Shown in pieces: positions 53,880 through 62,184 of a stretch of 64,000 nucleotides of DNA. A model generated the notes under the pieces. That model was not told the DNA's origin, ran no database searches, and saw nothing but the letters and a program-made list of their open reading frames with translations. Positions within the stretch are counted from its first letter, which is position 1. Each line of letters opens with the position of its first letter. Source of the DNA: Mycolicibacterium sp. P9-22 (GTDB lineage: Bacteria; Actinomycetota; Actinomycetes; Mycobacteriales; Mycobacteriaceae). The translations under genes were made by a program, and so were the position numbers. The stretch lies in contig NZ_NPKP01000001.1 of assembly GCF_008329585.1 (NCBI RefSeq), positions 620,001 to 684,000 on the forward strand. The letters are read 5' to 3'.

Positions 53880-55682
53880 ATGGGTGCAGCGCGTGAGGAA
53901 TTCCTGAGGCGAACCATGGTGGCCGGGGTGGCCTCGACCGTGGTGATATCGCTGACCGCACTCACCGCCGGCGTGGCACCGGCGGCCGCCGATCCGGAGA
54001 TCGTCGTGACGACCACGGCGCAGGCTCCGCAGGAGTCCGGCGGAGGCCAGGGACGCGGCGGTGGTCGCGGTAGCCAGGAAGAGTCGCCGTATGTCGAGCC
54101 GGTCGTGACCCCGGAGGCGCCGGCGCAGACCCAGGCGCCCGTCGTCACCCAGGCGCCGGTCACGAAGGAACCCGTCGTGACGCAGGCACCCGTCATCCAG
54201 GCGCCGGTTGTGACGCAGGCGCCGGTGCAGACCCAGGAACCGGTTGTGACCCAGGCGCCGGTCGAGACGCCTCGCGTCACGGTGGCGCCCGAGACCGTCG
54301 CCCCCAAGCCCGCGCCCAAGCCGGAGCCCGAACCCGAGCCCGCCGTCGAGCAGCCGACGACCACCAGCACCAAGCGCCCCAGCACGCAGGTCACCACCAG
54401 CCCGGCCGCGCCGTCCGCGGAGGCCGAGCCGGCGCCGCCGACCACCGCGATGTCCGGACCCAAGCCCGTCGAGCAGGAGGCGCTGACCACCGGCCCGTCC
54501 AACCCGGCGCCTGGGTCCGATGAGGCGAAGCCGAGCGACCGGCCCACCGCCGAGGAGGACGCCCCGTCATCGACGGACGCGACCGAGAGTTCGGCAGCGG
54601 CGGAGCCTTCGGAGGCCGAAACCTCCAAGACCGATACGTCGGTGACCGACACGTCTGCGGCCGATGAACCACAGGTCGAGAACGCCGCCAAGGTGATCGA
54701 GACGCTGAAGCCGGAGGTGCTCGACGCCCCGGTCGCCGATGTCCAGCTCGCCAGCAGCGCCAAGCCCGTCGAGGTGAACCCGGAACCGGCCAAGGTCGAG
54801 GAGCTCGCGCAACTGTCCTCGCTGGTCGGCGTCGCCAATGAGCGGGACCGCCTCGAGGAGGAGCGCCGCCAGCTGCGGGAGGACCAGCGCGAGTTGCGGG
54901 AGGACCAGCGCGAACTGCGCGAGGACCAACGCGATCTGCGCGCCGAGCAGCGCGACTGGGATCGTCGGGTGCGGCAGTGGAGCCCGGACTGGGTGCAGTA
55001 CGACGAGTTCTACCGGCCCATGATCGTCAACCCCTACCGCGATCCGGTGCGCATCGTGTACGAGTACCAGAACCGGCCGCGGGTGGTGACCATCGCGCCG
55101 TTGCAGCGGATGGTCATGTACGTCGCCGACCTGGCGGCGTACAGCTTCACCGCGGTGGTGCTCAACACCATCAACACCGTGGTCAGCACGGCCGTGGGTG
55201 TCGCGGTGGGCAGCTTCTTCGGTGGCGGTTTCATCCCGAACATCACCAACATCGGAGCGATCGCGCCGCCACCCCCGCCGCCGCTTTTCCGCTACGACAA
55301 TGTGCCGGTGCAGGTGCGCTACTCGGACGCGGTGTACGAGCCCTTCCGGGTGCAGCGCATCGTCGATGTCGGTGACGACGCCCGTTACGGCGAGCGCCGG
55401 GTGCTGCTCGACGGAGTGACTCCGGCCTGGGGCGTCTGGAAGCAGAACGCCGCGGGCGAACGGCAATTCGAGATTCACCGCACCCAGCAGTACCCGGGTC
55501 TGGACACTCCGCGCGAGGGCCCGCTGCCCGGTGACTACCGGATGACGCTGGCTTCCGAGGAGGCGCCGTCGAGCACCGGCAACGGCCAGATGGTGTTGAT
55601 CGTCGCGGCGGTCGCCTGCGCGGTGCTCAGCCTGGGAGCCGTCGCGGCGGCCGGTGTGATGGGACGCCGCCGCGGGATCTAG
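53880..55682 (+). CDS. repeat-rich exported protein with coiled coil and C-terminal membrane anchor
   Basis: About 600 residues. An N-terminal signal peptide with arginines (EEFLRRTMVAGVAS) ends near ALTAGVAPAAADP. A Gly/Ser patch is followed by repeats based on VTQAPV (about residues 70-130), then a long Pro/Thr/Ser/Glu stretch expected to be unfolded, a charged coiled coil (about 320-360) with LREDQRE repeated, a Tyr/Arg-rich folded part (PDWVQYDEFYRPMIVNPYRD and AVVLNTINTVVSTAVGV), and a C-terminal hydrophobic helix (MVLIVAAVACAVLSLGAVAA) with a GRRRGI tail. It is probably held in the membrane with the bulk in the cell wall. I do not recognise a function. ATG 53880 follows AGAGGAG; the frame begins at 53835 but the signal peptide fits the later start. 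Confidence 0.75.
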   Translation: MGAAREEFLRRTMVAGVASTVVISLTALTAGVAPAAADPEIVVTTTAQAPQESGGGQGRGGGRGSQEESPYVEPVVTPEAPAQTQAPVVTQAPVTKEPVVTQAPVIQAPVVTQAPVQTQEPVVTQAPVETPRVTVAPETVAPKPAPKPEPEPEPAVEQPTTTSTKRPSTQVTTSPAAPSAEAEPAPPTTAMSGPKPVEQEALTTGPSNPAPGSDEAKPSDRPTAEEDAPSSTDATESSAAAEPSEAETSKTDTSVTDTSAADEPQVENAAKVIETLKPEVLDAPVADVQLASSAKPVEVNPEPAKVEELAQLSSLVGVANERDRLEEERRQLREDQRELREDQRELREDQRDLRAEQRDWDRRVRQWSPDWVQYDEFYRPMIVNPYRDPVRIVYEYQNRPRVVTIAPLQRMVMYVADLAAYSFTAVVLNTINTVVSTAVGVAVGSFFGGGFIPNITNIGAIAPPPPPPLFRYDNVPVQVRYSDAVYEPFRVQRIVDVGDDARYGERRVLLDGVTPAWGVWKQNAAGERQFEIHRTQQYPGLDTPREGPLPGDYRMTLASEEAPSSTGNGQMVLIVAAVACAVLSLGAVAAAGVMGRRRGI

Positions 55683-55691
55683 ACGCGCGAA

Positions 55692-55740
55692 TGGCCAGTT
55701 TTGACACGCTTTTTCGTGATCTGCGTGTCATGACTGGCCA
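55692..55740. terminator. 18-base inverted repeat between convergent genes
   Basis: TGGCCAGTTTTGACACGC (55692-55709) and GCGTGTCATGACTGGCCA (55723-55740) form an 18-pair stem with two mismatches and a 13-base loop that starts TTTTT. It begins ten bases after the stop of the upstream gene and ends 12 bases before the end of the minus-strand gene, so a two-way terminator is likely; it could also be a dispersed palindromic repeat. Confidence 0.6.
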
Positions 55741-55751
55741 CTCGGCGTTGC

Positions 55752-56159
55752 TCAGGCGTGCACGTTGCGTAGGCCGACGGCCCCGCGCAGACCCGAGCAG
55801 TTGACGCACCCCACGCAGCCGACGCAGTCGGTGCAGGCCACGCATCCGATACAGGCCCGGCATTTCTGGCAGGCCACACACCCGACGCAGGCCGCGCACC
55901 CGACAAGAGCCGCGCACAGCACCAGGAACGCGCTGCCCACCACGGCGAACCCGCCGGCCACCCCGGCACTGCCGCCGGTGGCGATGGAGCCGGCCACCCC
56001 GGCGCTGTTCACCGTGGCGATGGAGCCGGCGACCGCGGCGCTACCGACGGTGCCGATCGAACCGGCCACCGCCGCACTGCCGACGGTGGCGATGGAACCC
56101 TGGACCGCGACGCTGCCCACGGTCGCGATCGAGTCTGTGCCGGAGTCGATCTCGTTCAT
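55752..56159 (-). CDS. two-part repeat protein: 12-residue repeats and a cysteine at every third residue
   Basis: A 135-residue protein of a build I do not recognise. Residues 10-69 are five 12-residue repeats of the form SIATVGSAAVAG. Residues 70-87 are a hydrophobic bridge (GFAVVGSAFLVL). From 88 to 121 every third residue is Cys: 12 cysteines at 88, 91, 94 and so on to 121 (GCAACVGCVACQKC is the beginning), with one more at 82. The tail is short and basic. The Gly/Ala/Ser repeats suggest a small solenoid; the cysteines could bind many metal ions or cross-link. The ATG overlaps the stop of the SDR upstream (TGATG), so the two are translated together. No signal peptide is evident. The regular cysteine spacing and the coupling argue that this frame is real although the opposite strand is also open. 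Confidence 0.7.
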   Translation of the reverse strand: MNEIDSGTDSIATVGSVAVQGSIATVGSAAVAGSIGTVGSAAVAGSIATVNSAGVAGSIATGGSAGVAGGFAVVGSAFLVLCAALVGCAACVGCVACQKCRACIGCVACTDCVGCVGCVNCSGLRGAVGLRNVHA

Positions 56160-56899
56160 CAGTCGGCGCCCTTTCCGTTGTCGACGCGGTACACCGCGCC
56201 GTGGATCGCGGCCGCGTCATCACTGGCCAGGAAAGCGATGGTCTTCGCGACATCGACCGGATCCATCATTCCGCGCGGCGCGGCAATCCGCATGATCAGG
56301 TCCCAGTCGGCGTCCTCCGGCGCGGAGAATTCGGTGACCTGCGCGGTGAGCATCCCGCCGGGACACACCGCGTTGACCCGCAGCGTCTCCTTGGTGAACT
56401 CGACGGCCATCGCCCGGGTCAGCCCGATGAGTCCGTGTTTGGCCGCGCAGTAACCGGCCGAATAGACCTCGCCCTCGACTCCGGCCACCGAGGACACGTT
56501 GACGATGTTGCCGCCGGATTCCAGCAGATGCGGCAGCGCGGCCCGGCTCAGATAGAACGGCCCGTTCAGATTGACCGCCAGGTCGAGATCCCAGTCCGCG
56601 TCGGTCACCGACGCGGTGCGCCGCATCTGGTGAAAGCCGGCCACATTGGCCAGCACATCGATGCGCCCGAACGCCGCGACACAGTCGGTTACGGCCTGCG
56701 CGCAGGCGTCGGCGGTGCCGATGTCATAGGACCCGAACTTCCCGCCGGGCACCTCGGCGAACACCTCGGCCATCCGGTCGCTGTCGCGGGCCACGCCGTA
56801 GACCGATGCGCCGCGCTCGGCGAACAGCTTGGCCGTCGCCGCACCGAGTCCCGCTGACGCGCCCGTCACCAATGCCACTTTTCCGTGCAATGAGGTCAT
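56159..56899 (-). CDS. short-chain dehydrogenase coupled to the Cys-repeat protein
   Basis: A 246-residue classical SDR: VALVTGASAGLGAATAKLFA (cofactor motif), VLANVAGFH in place of NNAG, catalytic Ser in VNVSSVAGVEG, Tyr/Lys in AGYCAAKHGL, then RVNAVCPGGM and a C-terminal AIHGAVYRVDNG. It would oxidise or reduce an alcohol/ketone with NAD(P). The start is the ATG at 56899 (MTSLHGK), the usual distance before the cofactor motif; the longer frame to 56971 overlaps the divergent gene. Its stop shares a base with the next start (TGATG), so it is the first gene of a two-gene unit. Confidence 0.88.
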   Translation of the reverse strand: MTSLHGKVALVTGASAGLGAATAKLFAERGASVYGVARDSDRMAEVFAEVPGGKFGSYDIGTADACAQAVTDCVAAFGRIDVLANVAGFHQMRRTASVTDADWDLDLAVNLNGPFYLSRAALPHLLESGGNIVNVSSVAGVEGEVYSAGYCAAKHGLIGLTRAMAVEFTKETLRVNAVCPGGMLTAQVTEFSAPEDADWDLIMRIAAPRGMMDPVDVAKTIAFLASDDAAAIHGAVYRVDNGKGAD

Positions 56900-56963
56900 G
56901 CTCGTGACTCTCTCACGGGGCAAACCGCGGACGCGCCAGATGCGTCCTGCAATACTGCGAGGC

Positions 56964-57503
56964 GTGAACACACTTCGCGGGTTGTTCAGTGCCGCCCTGC
57001 TGGTTGCCTCGATGGTCGGGTTCGCCGGCCCGGCACAGGCGAATCCGAGGCAGCAGGTGCTGGAGGGCGTCTACAACTATCACCAAGAAGGTGTGGCGGA
57101 GGTCGGGACGTGGACCATCTATCCGGTGTGCGTGCCGGTGGTCGGTGACCTGCGGGCAGAGATCCGCGATCCGGTCGCCTGCACCCTGCACGTCTCGGGC
57201 ACGCCGACCACGTGGGTCACCGGCGGGGACGCCAAGCTCACCGGCGGACAGTGGGCGTACTCGGTGAACAAGAAGGACGGGTTCACCTGCCCGGACGGCA
57301 GCACCGTCCCGACACTGACCACCATCAAGTTCAACACCGAGACCATGACCGGCACCCGGAGTGTCGCGCACAATCAGGTGTGCGGACTACCGGCGACGCT
57401 CGAAACCGTGCCGTTCACGCTGTCGTTCCGCGAGCCGCTGCCGATCCCGGTCCAGAAATACCCGCTCTACTGCGAGCCCGGCGGCCTGCGCCGCTGCTTC
57501 TAG
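56964..57503 (+). CDS. secreted protein of unknown function
   Basis: About 179 residues with a signal peptide (LRGLFSAALLVASMVGFAG, cleavage after AQA). The mature protein looks beta-rich, with six cysteines (IYPVCVPVVG, VACTLHV, FTCPDGS, NQVCGLP, YCEPGGLRRCF) that could form three disulfides. The type (GVYNYHQEGVAEVGTWTIYP) recurs in small mycobacterial exported proteins whose function is unknown. GTG 56964 has GCGAGG directly before it, very close; an ATG at 56940 is an alternative that keeps the signal peptide. It is divergent from the SDR by 64 bases and followed after 11 bases by the dehydrogenase gene. Confidence 0.7.
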   Translation: MNTLRGLFSAALLVASMVGFAGPAQANPRQQVLEGVYNYHQEGVAEVGTWTIYPVCVPVVGDLRAEIRDPVACTLHVSGTPTTWVTGGDAKLTGGQWAYSVNKKDGFTCPDGSTVPTLTTIKFNTETMTGTRSVAHNQVCGLPATLETVPFTLSFREPLPIPVQKYPLYCEPGGLRRCF

Positions 57504-57514
57504 ACAGGATGGCG

Positions 57515-58588
57515 ATGACCAAACGAGTCGTGGTCTGGGGTACCGGTTTCGTCGGGACGATGGTGATCGCCGAGATCGTCAAGCACCCGAACTTCGAACT
57601 CGTCGGGGTCGGGGTGAGCAATCCCGCCAAGGTGGGCCGCGATGTCGGCGAGATCTGCTCTCTGGGTGCACCATTGGGTCTGACGGCCACCGACGACATC
57701 GACGCACTGATCGCCCTGCGACCCGATGCCCTGGTGCACTACGGACCGACGGCCGCGCAGGCCGACGCGAACATCGAACTGATCACCCGGTTCCTGCGGG
57801 CCGGCATCGATGTCAGCTCGACGGCGATGACACCGTGGGTGTGGCCGACGATGCATCTCAACCCGCCGAACTGGATCCAGCCGATCACCGACGCCTGCCA
57901 GGCCGGGGGAGCCTCCTGCTTCACCACCGGTATCGATCCGGGGTTCGCCAACGATCTGTTCCCGCTGACGCTGATGGGACTGTGCTCCGAGGTGAAGACC
58001 GTGCGGGCCTCCGAGCTGCTCGACTACACGAACTACACCGGCGATTACGAGTTCGAGATGGGCATCGGCCGCCCCCCCGAATATCGCCCGCTGCTGGAAA
58101 GCCCGGAGATCCTGATCATGGCCTGGGGCGCCACGGTTCCGATGATCGCGCACGCGGCCGGTATCATGCTCGACGAGATCACCACCAGCTGGGAGAAGTG
58201 GGTGACCCCCGAGGACCGCAAGTCCGCCAAGGGAGTCATCGAGGCCGGCAAGGTGGCCGCGGTCCGGTTCACCATCAACGGCCGGTGGGGCGGGGAGACC
58301 CGGATCCAGCTCGAGCATGTCAACCGGATCGGGCTCGACGCCGCCCCGGACTGGCCGACCGGCAATGACAACGACGTATACCGCGTCGATATCGAGGGCA
58401 CACCCAGCATCTCGCAGGAGACCGCATTCCGGTTCACCGACGGCTCCGGACGCGACGCCGCCGCGGCAGGCTGTCTGGCCACCGGACTGCGCGCGCTCAA
58501 TGCGGTGCCCGCGGTGAACGACCTACCGCCGGGCTGGGTGACCGCACTGGATTTGCCGCTCATCCCGGGTGCCGGCACGATCCGTTGA
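57515..58588 (+). CDS. DapB-like NAD(P)-dependent dehydrogenase
   Basis: A 357-residue protein with a Rossmann N-terminus (RVVVWGTGFVGTMVIAEIVK) and a C-terminal domain like dihydrodipicolinate reductase and 2,4-diaminopentanoate dehydrogenase. FTTGIDPGFANDLFPLTLMG is the conserved block of the mycobacterial group. It is too long for true DapB and lacks the lysine-pathway context, so the substrate is unknown. ATG 57515 (MTKRVV) has AGGA five bases upstream; an ATG two codons earlier is possible. Probably co-transcribed with the secreted protein upstream. Confidence 0.8.
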   Translation: MTKRVVVWGTGFVGTMVIAEIVKHPNFELVGVGVSNPAKVGRDVGEICSLGAPLGLTATDDIDALIALRPDALVHYGPTAAQADANIELITRFLRAGIDVSSTAMTPWVWPTMHLNPPNWIQPITDACQAGGASCFTTGIDPGFANDLFPLTLMGLCSEVKTVRASELLDYTNYTGDYEFEMGIGRPPEYRPLLESPEILIMAWGATVPMIAHAAGIMLDEITTSWEKWVTPEDRKSAKGVIEAGKVAAVRFTINGRWGGETRIQLEHVNRIGLDAAPDWPTGNDNDVYRVDIEGTPSISQETAFRFTDGSGRDAAAAGCLATGLRALNAVPAVNDLPPGWVTALDLPLIPGAGTIR

Positions 58589-58625
58589 GTAACGCCCACG
58601 GCGCGGGACGCGATTTGACGGTGTG

Positions 58626-60245
58626 ATGGAAGCACCAGTGGGGCTGTCGGTTGGTGCCACCAATTTGACGGCGGTGGCGGTGGGCCGCACCTCGGTCACC
58701 CGACCGGCACAGGTCGGCGCCTCGGGTCGGGAAGTGACCGATTTCGTCGACCGCGTGGGCGACCCGGTCGGGATCCTGGCGCCCGACGGGTCATCGCACC
58801 GCCCGGAGCTGCTGCTGGCCGAGGCATTGCGCGCCGTGCTGCACAACGTGGGCGGCGCGCAGCAGCTGGCGGTGACCCATCCGGTGCATTGGCGCCCGGT
58901 CGCGATCGACGCGCTACGCGCCGCGCTGGCAACAGTGCCCGAACTGGCCGATGCCGCACTGGTCGACGACGCCAGGGCCGCCGCGACCGCCCTGGCCGAC
59001 ACCCCGGGCCTGCCCGCCCGGGGCACCGTTCTGGTCTGCGATTTCGGCGGTTCTGGCACCAGCATCACCTTCGTGGACGCCGCCAACGGCTATCGACCCG
59101 TCGGGCCGGCGGTGCGTCACCTGGAGTTGTCCGGAGCCCTGCTCGACCAGGCGTTGCTGCGGCGCGTGCTGGCTGATCTACCGGGTACCGCGACCAACGC
59201 GGATGGGACCTCGGCGCTCGGTTCGCTGTCGCGGTTGCGGGATCAGTGCCGGACGGCCAAGGAACGGCTGTCCGATGTCGTCGCCACGGCGCTCGTCGTC
59301 GATCTGCCGAATCACCGGGCCGAGGTGCGACTCACCCGCGACGAGGTCGATGCGCAGTTGCGCGCGCCGCTGGCCGAGTTCGTGGTTGTGCTGCAGGATG
59401 CCATGCACCGCAACGGCATCCGGCCGGGTGATCTGGCGGCCGTGGCGAGTGTCGGTGGCGGGGCTCGAATCCCGGTCATCACCACCACGCTGTCCGAACA
59501 TCTGGGGGTCCCGGTCATCACCCAGGCCTTTCCGGGACTGTCCGCCGCAATCGGCGGCGGGCTGCTGGCCGCGGCTCGCGCCGACGACGGTGTGACGGCC
59601 CTGGCGCCCGTCGCGCCGGTGGCCGATGCACCCGCGTCGCCGGCGGCCGGTGTGTCGCAGTTGGCCTGGTCCCAGGACACCGGCGCCATCCCCGAACCCG
59701 CGCCGTGGGCCGGTCCGGTGGACCACCCCCGGCCCGAACTCCGGTTCGCCGACGATGACGTGCCCGAATACCTTCCCGCCGTGCCGGTTCCGTGGTACCG
59801 GCGCCCGCAGGTCCTCCTCGGGCTCGGGGCGGCGGTGGTGCTGACGGTCGCCGCAATCGCTGCGATCGTGGCGCTGGGTGACGATGAAACGACTTCTCCC
59901 ACCATCGATTCGACCACCACCACCGTGACCACCACGACCACGGTGACCTCGCAACCACCCACGTCGGTGCAGCCACCCGCGCCGCAGGCCCCGCCCCCGC
60001 CGCGGACCCGCACCGTTGCGCCTCAGCCGCCGGTCACCCAGGCACCACCGCCGGCGACCAAGCCACCTCCGCCGGCAACCGAGCCACCTCTGCCGTCGAC
60101 CGAGCCGCCGCCGCCGACGACGGAAGCTCCTCCGCCGACGACCGAGCCGCCGCTCATCCCGACGATTCCCACCATCCCGCCGATCCCCACGATTCCCGGC
60201 CTGCCGCCGTTCATCCCACAACCCGGGCAGGTGGTTTCGCCATAG
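58626..60245 (+). CDS. Hsp70-like ATPase domain with membrane helix and Pro-rich exported tail
   Basis: A 539-residue protein. Residues 1-330 follow the Hsp70/actin ATPase plan: GLSVGATNLTAVAVG (first phosphate loop), GGAQQLAVTHPVHW, VLVCDFGGSGTSITFVD (second phosphate loop), SVGGGARIPVITTTLSEHLG and GLSAAIGGGLLAAA (adenosine site). There is no peptide-binding domain. Instead an acidic linker, a membrane helix (about 396-418: VLLGLGAAVVLTVAAIAAIV) and then about 115 residues of Thr and Pro (TEPPPPTTEAPPP and similar) that would lie in the cell wall. Such a cytoplasmic actin-like ATPase tied to a wall-facing tail could sense or organise the envelope. Start ATG 58626 (GTG 58623 in frame before it). 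Confidence 0.85.
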   Translation: MEAPVGLSVGATNLTAVAVGRTSVTRPAQVGASGREVTDFVDRVGDPVGILAPDGSSHRPELLLAEALRAVLHNVGGAQQLAVTHPVHWRPVAIDALRAALATVPELADAALVDDARAAATALADTPGLPARGTVLVCDFGGSGTSITFVDAANGYRPVGPAVRHLELSGALLDQALLRRVLADLPGTATNADGTSALGSLSRLRDQCRTAKERLSDVVATALVVDLPNHRAEVRLTRDEVDAQLRAPLAEFVVVLQDAMHRNGIRPGDLAAVASVGGGARIPVITTTLSEHLGVPVITQAFPGLSAAIGGGLLAAARADDGVTALAPVAPVADAPASPAAGVSQLAWSQDTGAIPEPAPWAGPVDHPRPELRFADDDVPEYLPAVPVPWYRRPQVLLGLGAAVVLTVAAIAAIVALGDDETTSPTIDSTTTTVTTTTTVTSQPPTSVQPPAPQAPPPPRTRTVAPQPPVTQAPPPATKPPPPATEPPLPSTEPPPPTTEAPPPTTEPPLIPTIPTIPPIPTIPGLPPFIPQPGQVVSP

Positions 60246-60279
60246 GCCGCCACCGTGACGGCAGCGGCGGGAGGTGGAT

Positions 60280-61365
60280 CTAACGCACCCGAGGGCGCTT
60301 GTGCAGCACCACCTGGGCCATCGGGATCTGCATCTGCTCCGGCGCATCCGCCAACCGTGCCGCCACCGCGGATTCGAGGGCATCGCAGAACTGCGCACGC
60401 CGGCCGGCGGAGCCGTCAGCGAGGGCACCGGCCAAAGTCTGGAACACCGCGGCCCGTAGGAACGAGCCCCACTGAGCCCCGAAGAGCGTTGCGTCCCTGT
60501 CCTTCTGGTATTGCCTCCAGAACCGGTCCTCGGCGTCGAACACCTCCAGATGCTCGATGGTCAGCTGCTCAAGGCGCCCGGACGGGGCGAACGGAGTGGT
60601 GAAGTCGGCCGCCCGGCGCCCGCTCACGGGGATGCTCATCCCGGTCAGTTCCTCGTCGGTGATGACTTCCCGTTCGATCAGCTCGGTGAGTGCGGACATC
60701 AGCGCCGCGAACAGCGGCCGGTACCCGAATTCCCCGTTCTCGCCGATGGCCATCGTCATCACCACCGCCCGCCCGCCCGGACACAATTCCCGCCCGCGGT
60801 ACGCGACGAACTCGTGCCAGTCCCGCGCGGCCTGCCGTTCATGGGCCGACCGGGTCGCCTCGTCGGCGCTGTAGGCGGCGTGGATGTGGTCGGTGACCGG
60901 TGCCGGCTGCCGGCTCAGCCACAGCACCGACCACGAGGACCAGCCCAGACTGACGGTGTTGGACGGCAGGATCTGGCTGTAGAACGACCGGCCGACCGCC
61001 GAGGAGAACGCGGCCTGGTCATGGTGCAGGTAGCTGTCGGGATCCTCCCGCAGGGTGCTGAACAGGGCGCTGAAATCGTTCTCCGGCACATCGGTGTGGG
61101 TGACCAGCACCGACTGATCGGGCCGGGTCCGTTTCCGCAGCACCGCGATCGCGGCGTTGATCGGCAGCAGCGAATTGTGGCCGTTGGCGGCGCCGTAATC
61201 GGCGATCACGATCGGCAACGGCGCCGGGGGGATGGGCACCGCCCCGGCGGCCTCCTCGAACAGCGCGATGGCCTGCTTCAGCCCGGCGGCCTGCAACCGC
61301 GAACTCGCGCTGTAGTCGCCGCTGCCTACCGGCACCGGTCGCACCACCACGCTTGATTCGGGCAT
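60280..61365 (-). CDS. SABATH-type SAM-dependent carboxyl methyltransferase-like protein
   Basis: A 361-residue protein resembling plant salicylate/jasmonate carboxyl methyltransferases: GSGDYSASSRLQAAGLKQAI (start of family), IVIADYGAANGHNSLLPIN (SAM site), VGRSFYSQILPSNTVSLGWS, followed by SSWSVLWLSRQPAPV, and CPGGRAVVMTMAIGENGE. It would methylate a small carboxylic acid. Start ATG 61365 (MPESSVVVRPVPVG); the open frame to 62016 upstream overlaps the next gene and is not coding. It ends 34 bases from the convergent Hsp70-like gene. Confidence 0.83.
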   Translation of the reverse strand: MPESSVVVRPVPVGSGDYSASSRLQAAGLKQAIALFEEAAGAVPIPPAPLPIVIADYGAANGHNSLLPINAAIAVLRKRTRPDQSVLVTHTDVPENDFSALFSTLREDPDSYLHHDQAAFSSAVGRSFYSQILPSNTVSLGWSSWSVLWLSRQPAPVTDHIHAAYSADEATRSAHERQAARDWHEFVAYRGRELCPGGRAVVMTMAIGENGEFGYRPLFAALMSALTELIEREVITDEELTGMSIPVSGRRAADFTTPFAPSGRLEQLTIEHLEVFDAEDRFWRQYQKDRDATLFGAQWGSFLRAAVFQTLAGALADGSAGRRAQFCDALESAVAARLADAPEQMQIPMAQVVLHKRPRVR

Positions 61366-61431
61366 GCCGTGAGGGTAGTCCCGTCTCGCGGTACGCGCCG
61401 TCGAAGCGGACGCCGTGCCAGACTGCCAGCC

Positions 61432-62184
61432 ATGAGTCCAGCAACTGTGCCGCGCCTGCTGACCATCCTGGCCGCGGTGACCATGGTGGTGGCCGGAATC
61501 GGGTTCGTGGCGGCGCTGGTTCTCAATGCGTTCGTCTTCGACAAGTACAACGCGTACGGCGAGGTGCCGATCGCCGGCGCGGGTCAGCTGCAGCTGCCCG
61601 CAGGTGAGGTCATCATCAGCTTTCACACCCAGATCATCGGCAGCACCGGCGGCGGTGGACTGCCGATACCCGATTTGCAGTTGGGCATCGACCCGCCGGC
61701 CGGTGTGCCGGAGCCGGTGATCACCGAGAACGTCGGCGGCACAACGACGGTGAACAACGATGCCCGGGTGCGGGTCTGGGTGGCTCAGGTCGCCGAGGAC
61801 GGCGAGTACGCGATCCGCACGGACGGCAATGTCGGCGCCTATCTCAGCCCGCGGCTGGCCTTCGGGCACGGCAGCCGGTGGGACGCGCTGCCGTGGTGGT
61901 GCGCGGCGGTGTTCGGACTCGCCGTCGCCGACCTGATCATCGCGAGGATCTGGGCCGCCAAGGTGCGCCGCGCGCCGCGCCCGGTTCCGTCCGGACCGCC
62001 GCCGCCGACTTTCCATCTCGGCGACACGCCCGCGGTGTCATACCAGTCGCCGTCGTCGTACATCCCGACCGAGGACGGTATCCGCATCGAGCAGCTGAAA
62101 ACGCTTGCTGCCCTGCGGGACTGCGGTGCGCTGACCGAGGCGGAGTTCGAAGCCGAGAAGCGCAGGTTGTTAGGCGGCCGGTGA
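61432..62184 (+). CDS. two-helix membrane protein with C-terminal SHOCT motif
   Basis: A 250-residue protein: an N-terminal helix (LLTILAAVTMVVAGIGFVAA), an outside beta-rich domain of about 120 residues, a second helix (LPWWCAAVFGLAVADLIIA), a Pro-rich linker, and a SHOCT-type ending (IEQLKTLAALRDCGALTEAE then FEAEKRRLL), which usually serves oligomerisation. Function unknown. ATG 61432 begins the first helix; upstream frame from 61369 is Arg-rich and unlikely. Ends 15 bases into the convergent monooxygenase gene. Confidence 0.78.
   Translation: MSPATVPRLLTILAAVTMVVAGIGFVAALVLNAFVFDKYNAYGEVPIAGAGQLQLPAGEVIISFHTQIIGSTGGGGLPIPDLQLGIDPPAGVPEPVITENVGGTTTVNNDARVRVWVAQVAEDGEYAIRTDGNVGAYLSPRLAFGHGSRWDALPWWCAAVFGLAVADLIIARIWAAKVRRAPRPVPSGPPPPTFHLGDTPAVSYQSPSSYIPTEDGIRIEQLKTLAALRDCGALTEAEFEAEKRRLLGGR

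Noticed and set aside
55765..56295. Plus-strand frame with ATHPTQAAHPT-like repeats opposite the Cys-repeat gene
   Set aside because: The repeats are the complement of the cysteine register; the minus-strand frame has the coupled TGATG start and meaningful spacing, the plus frame has neither.
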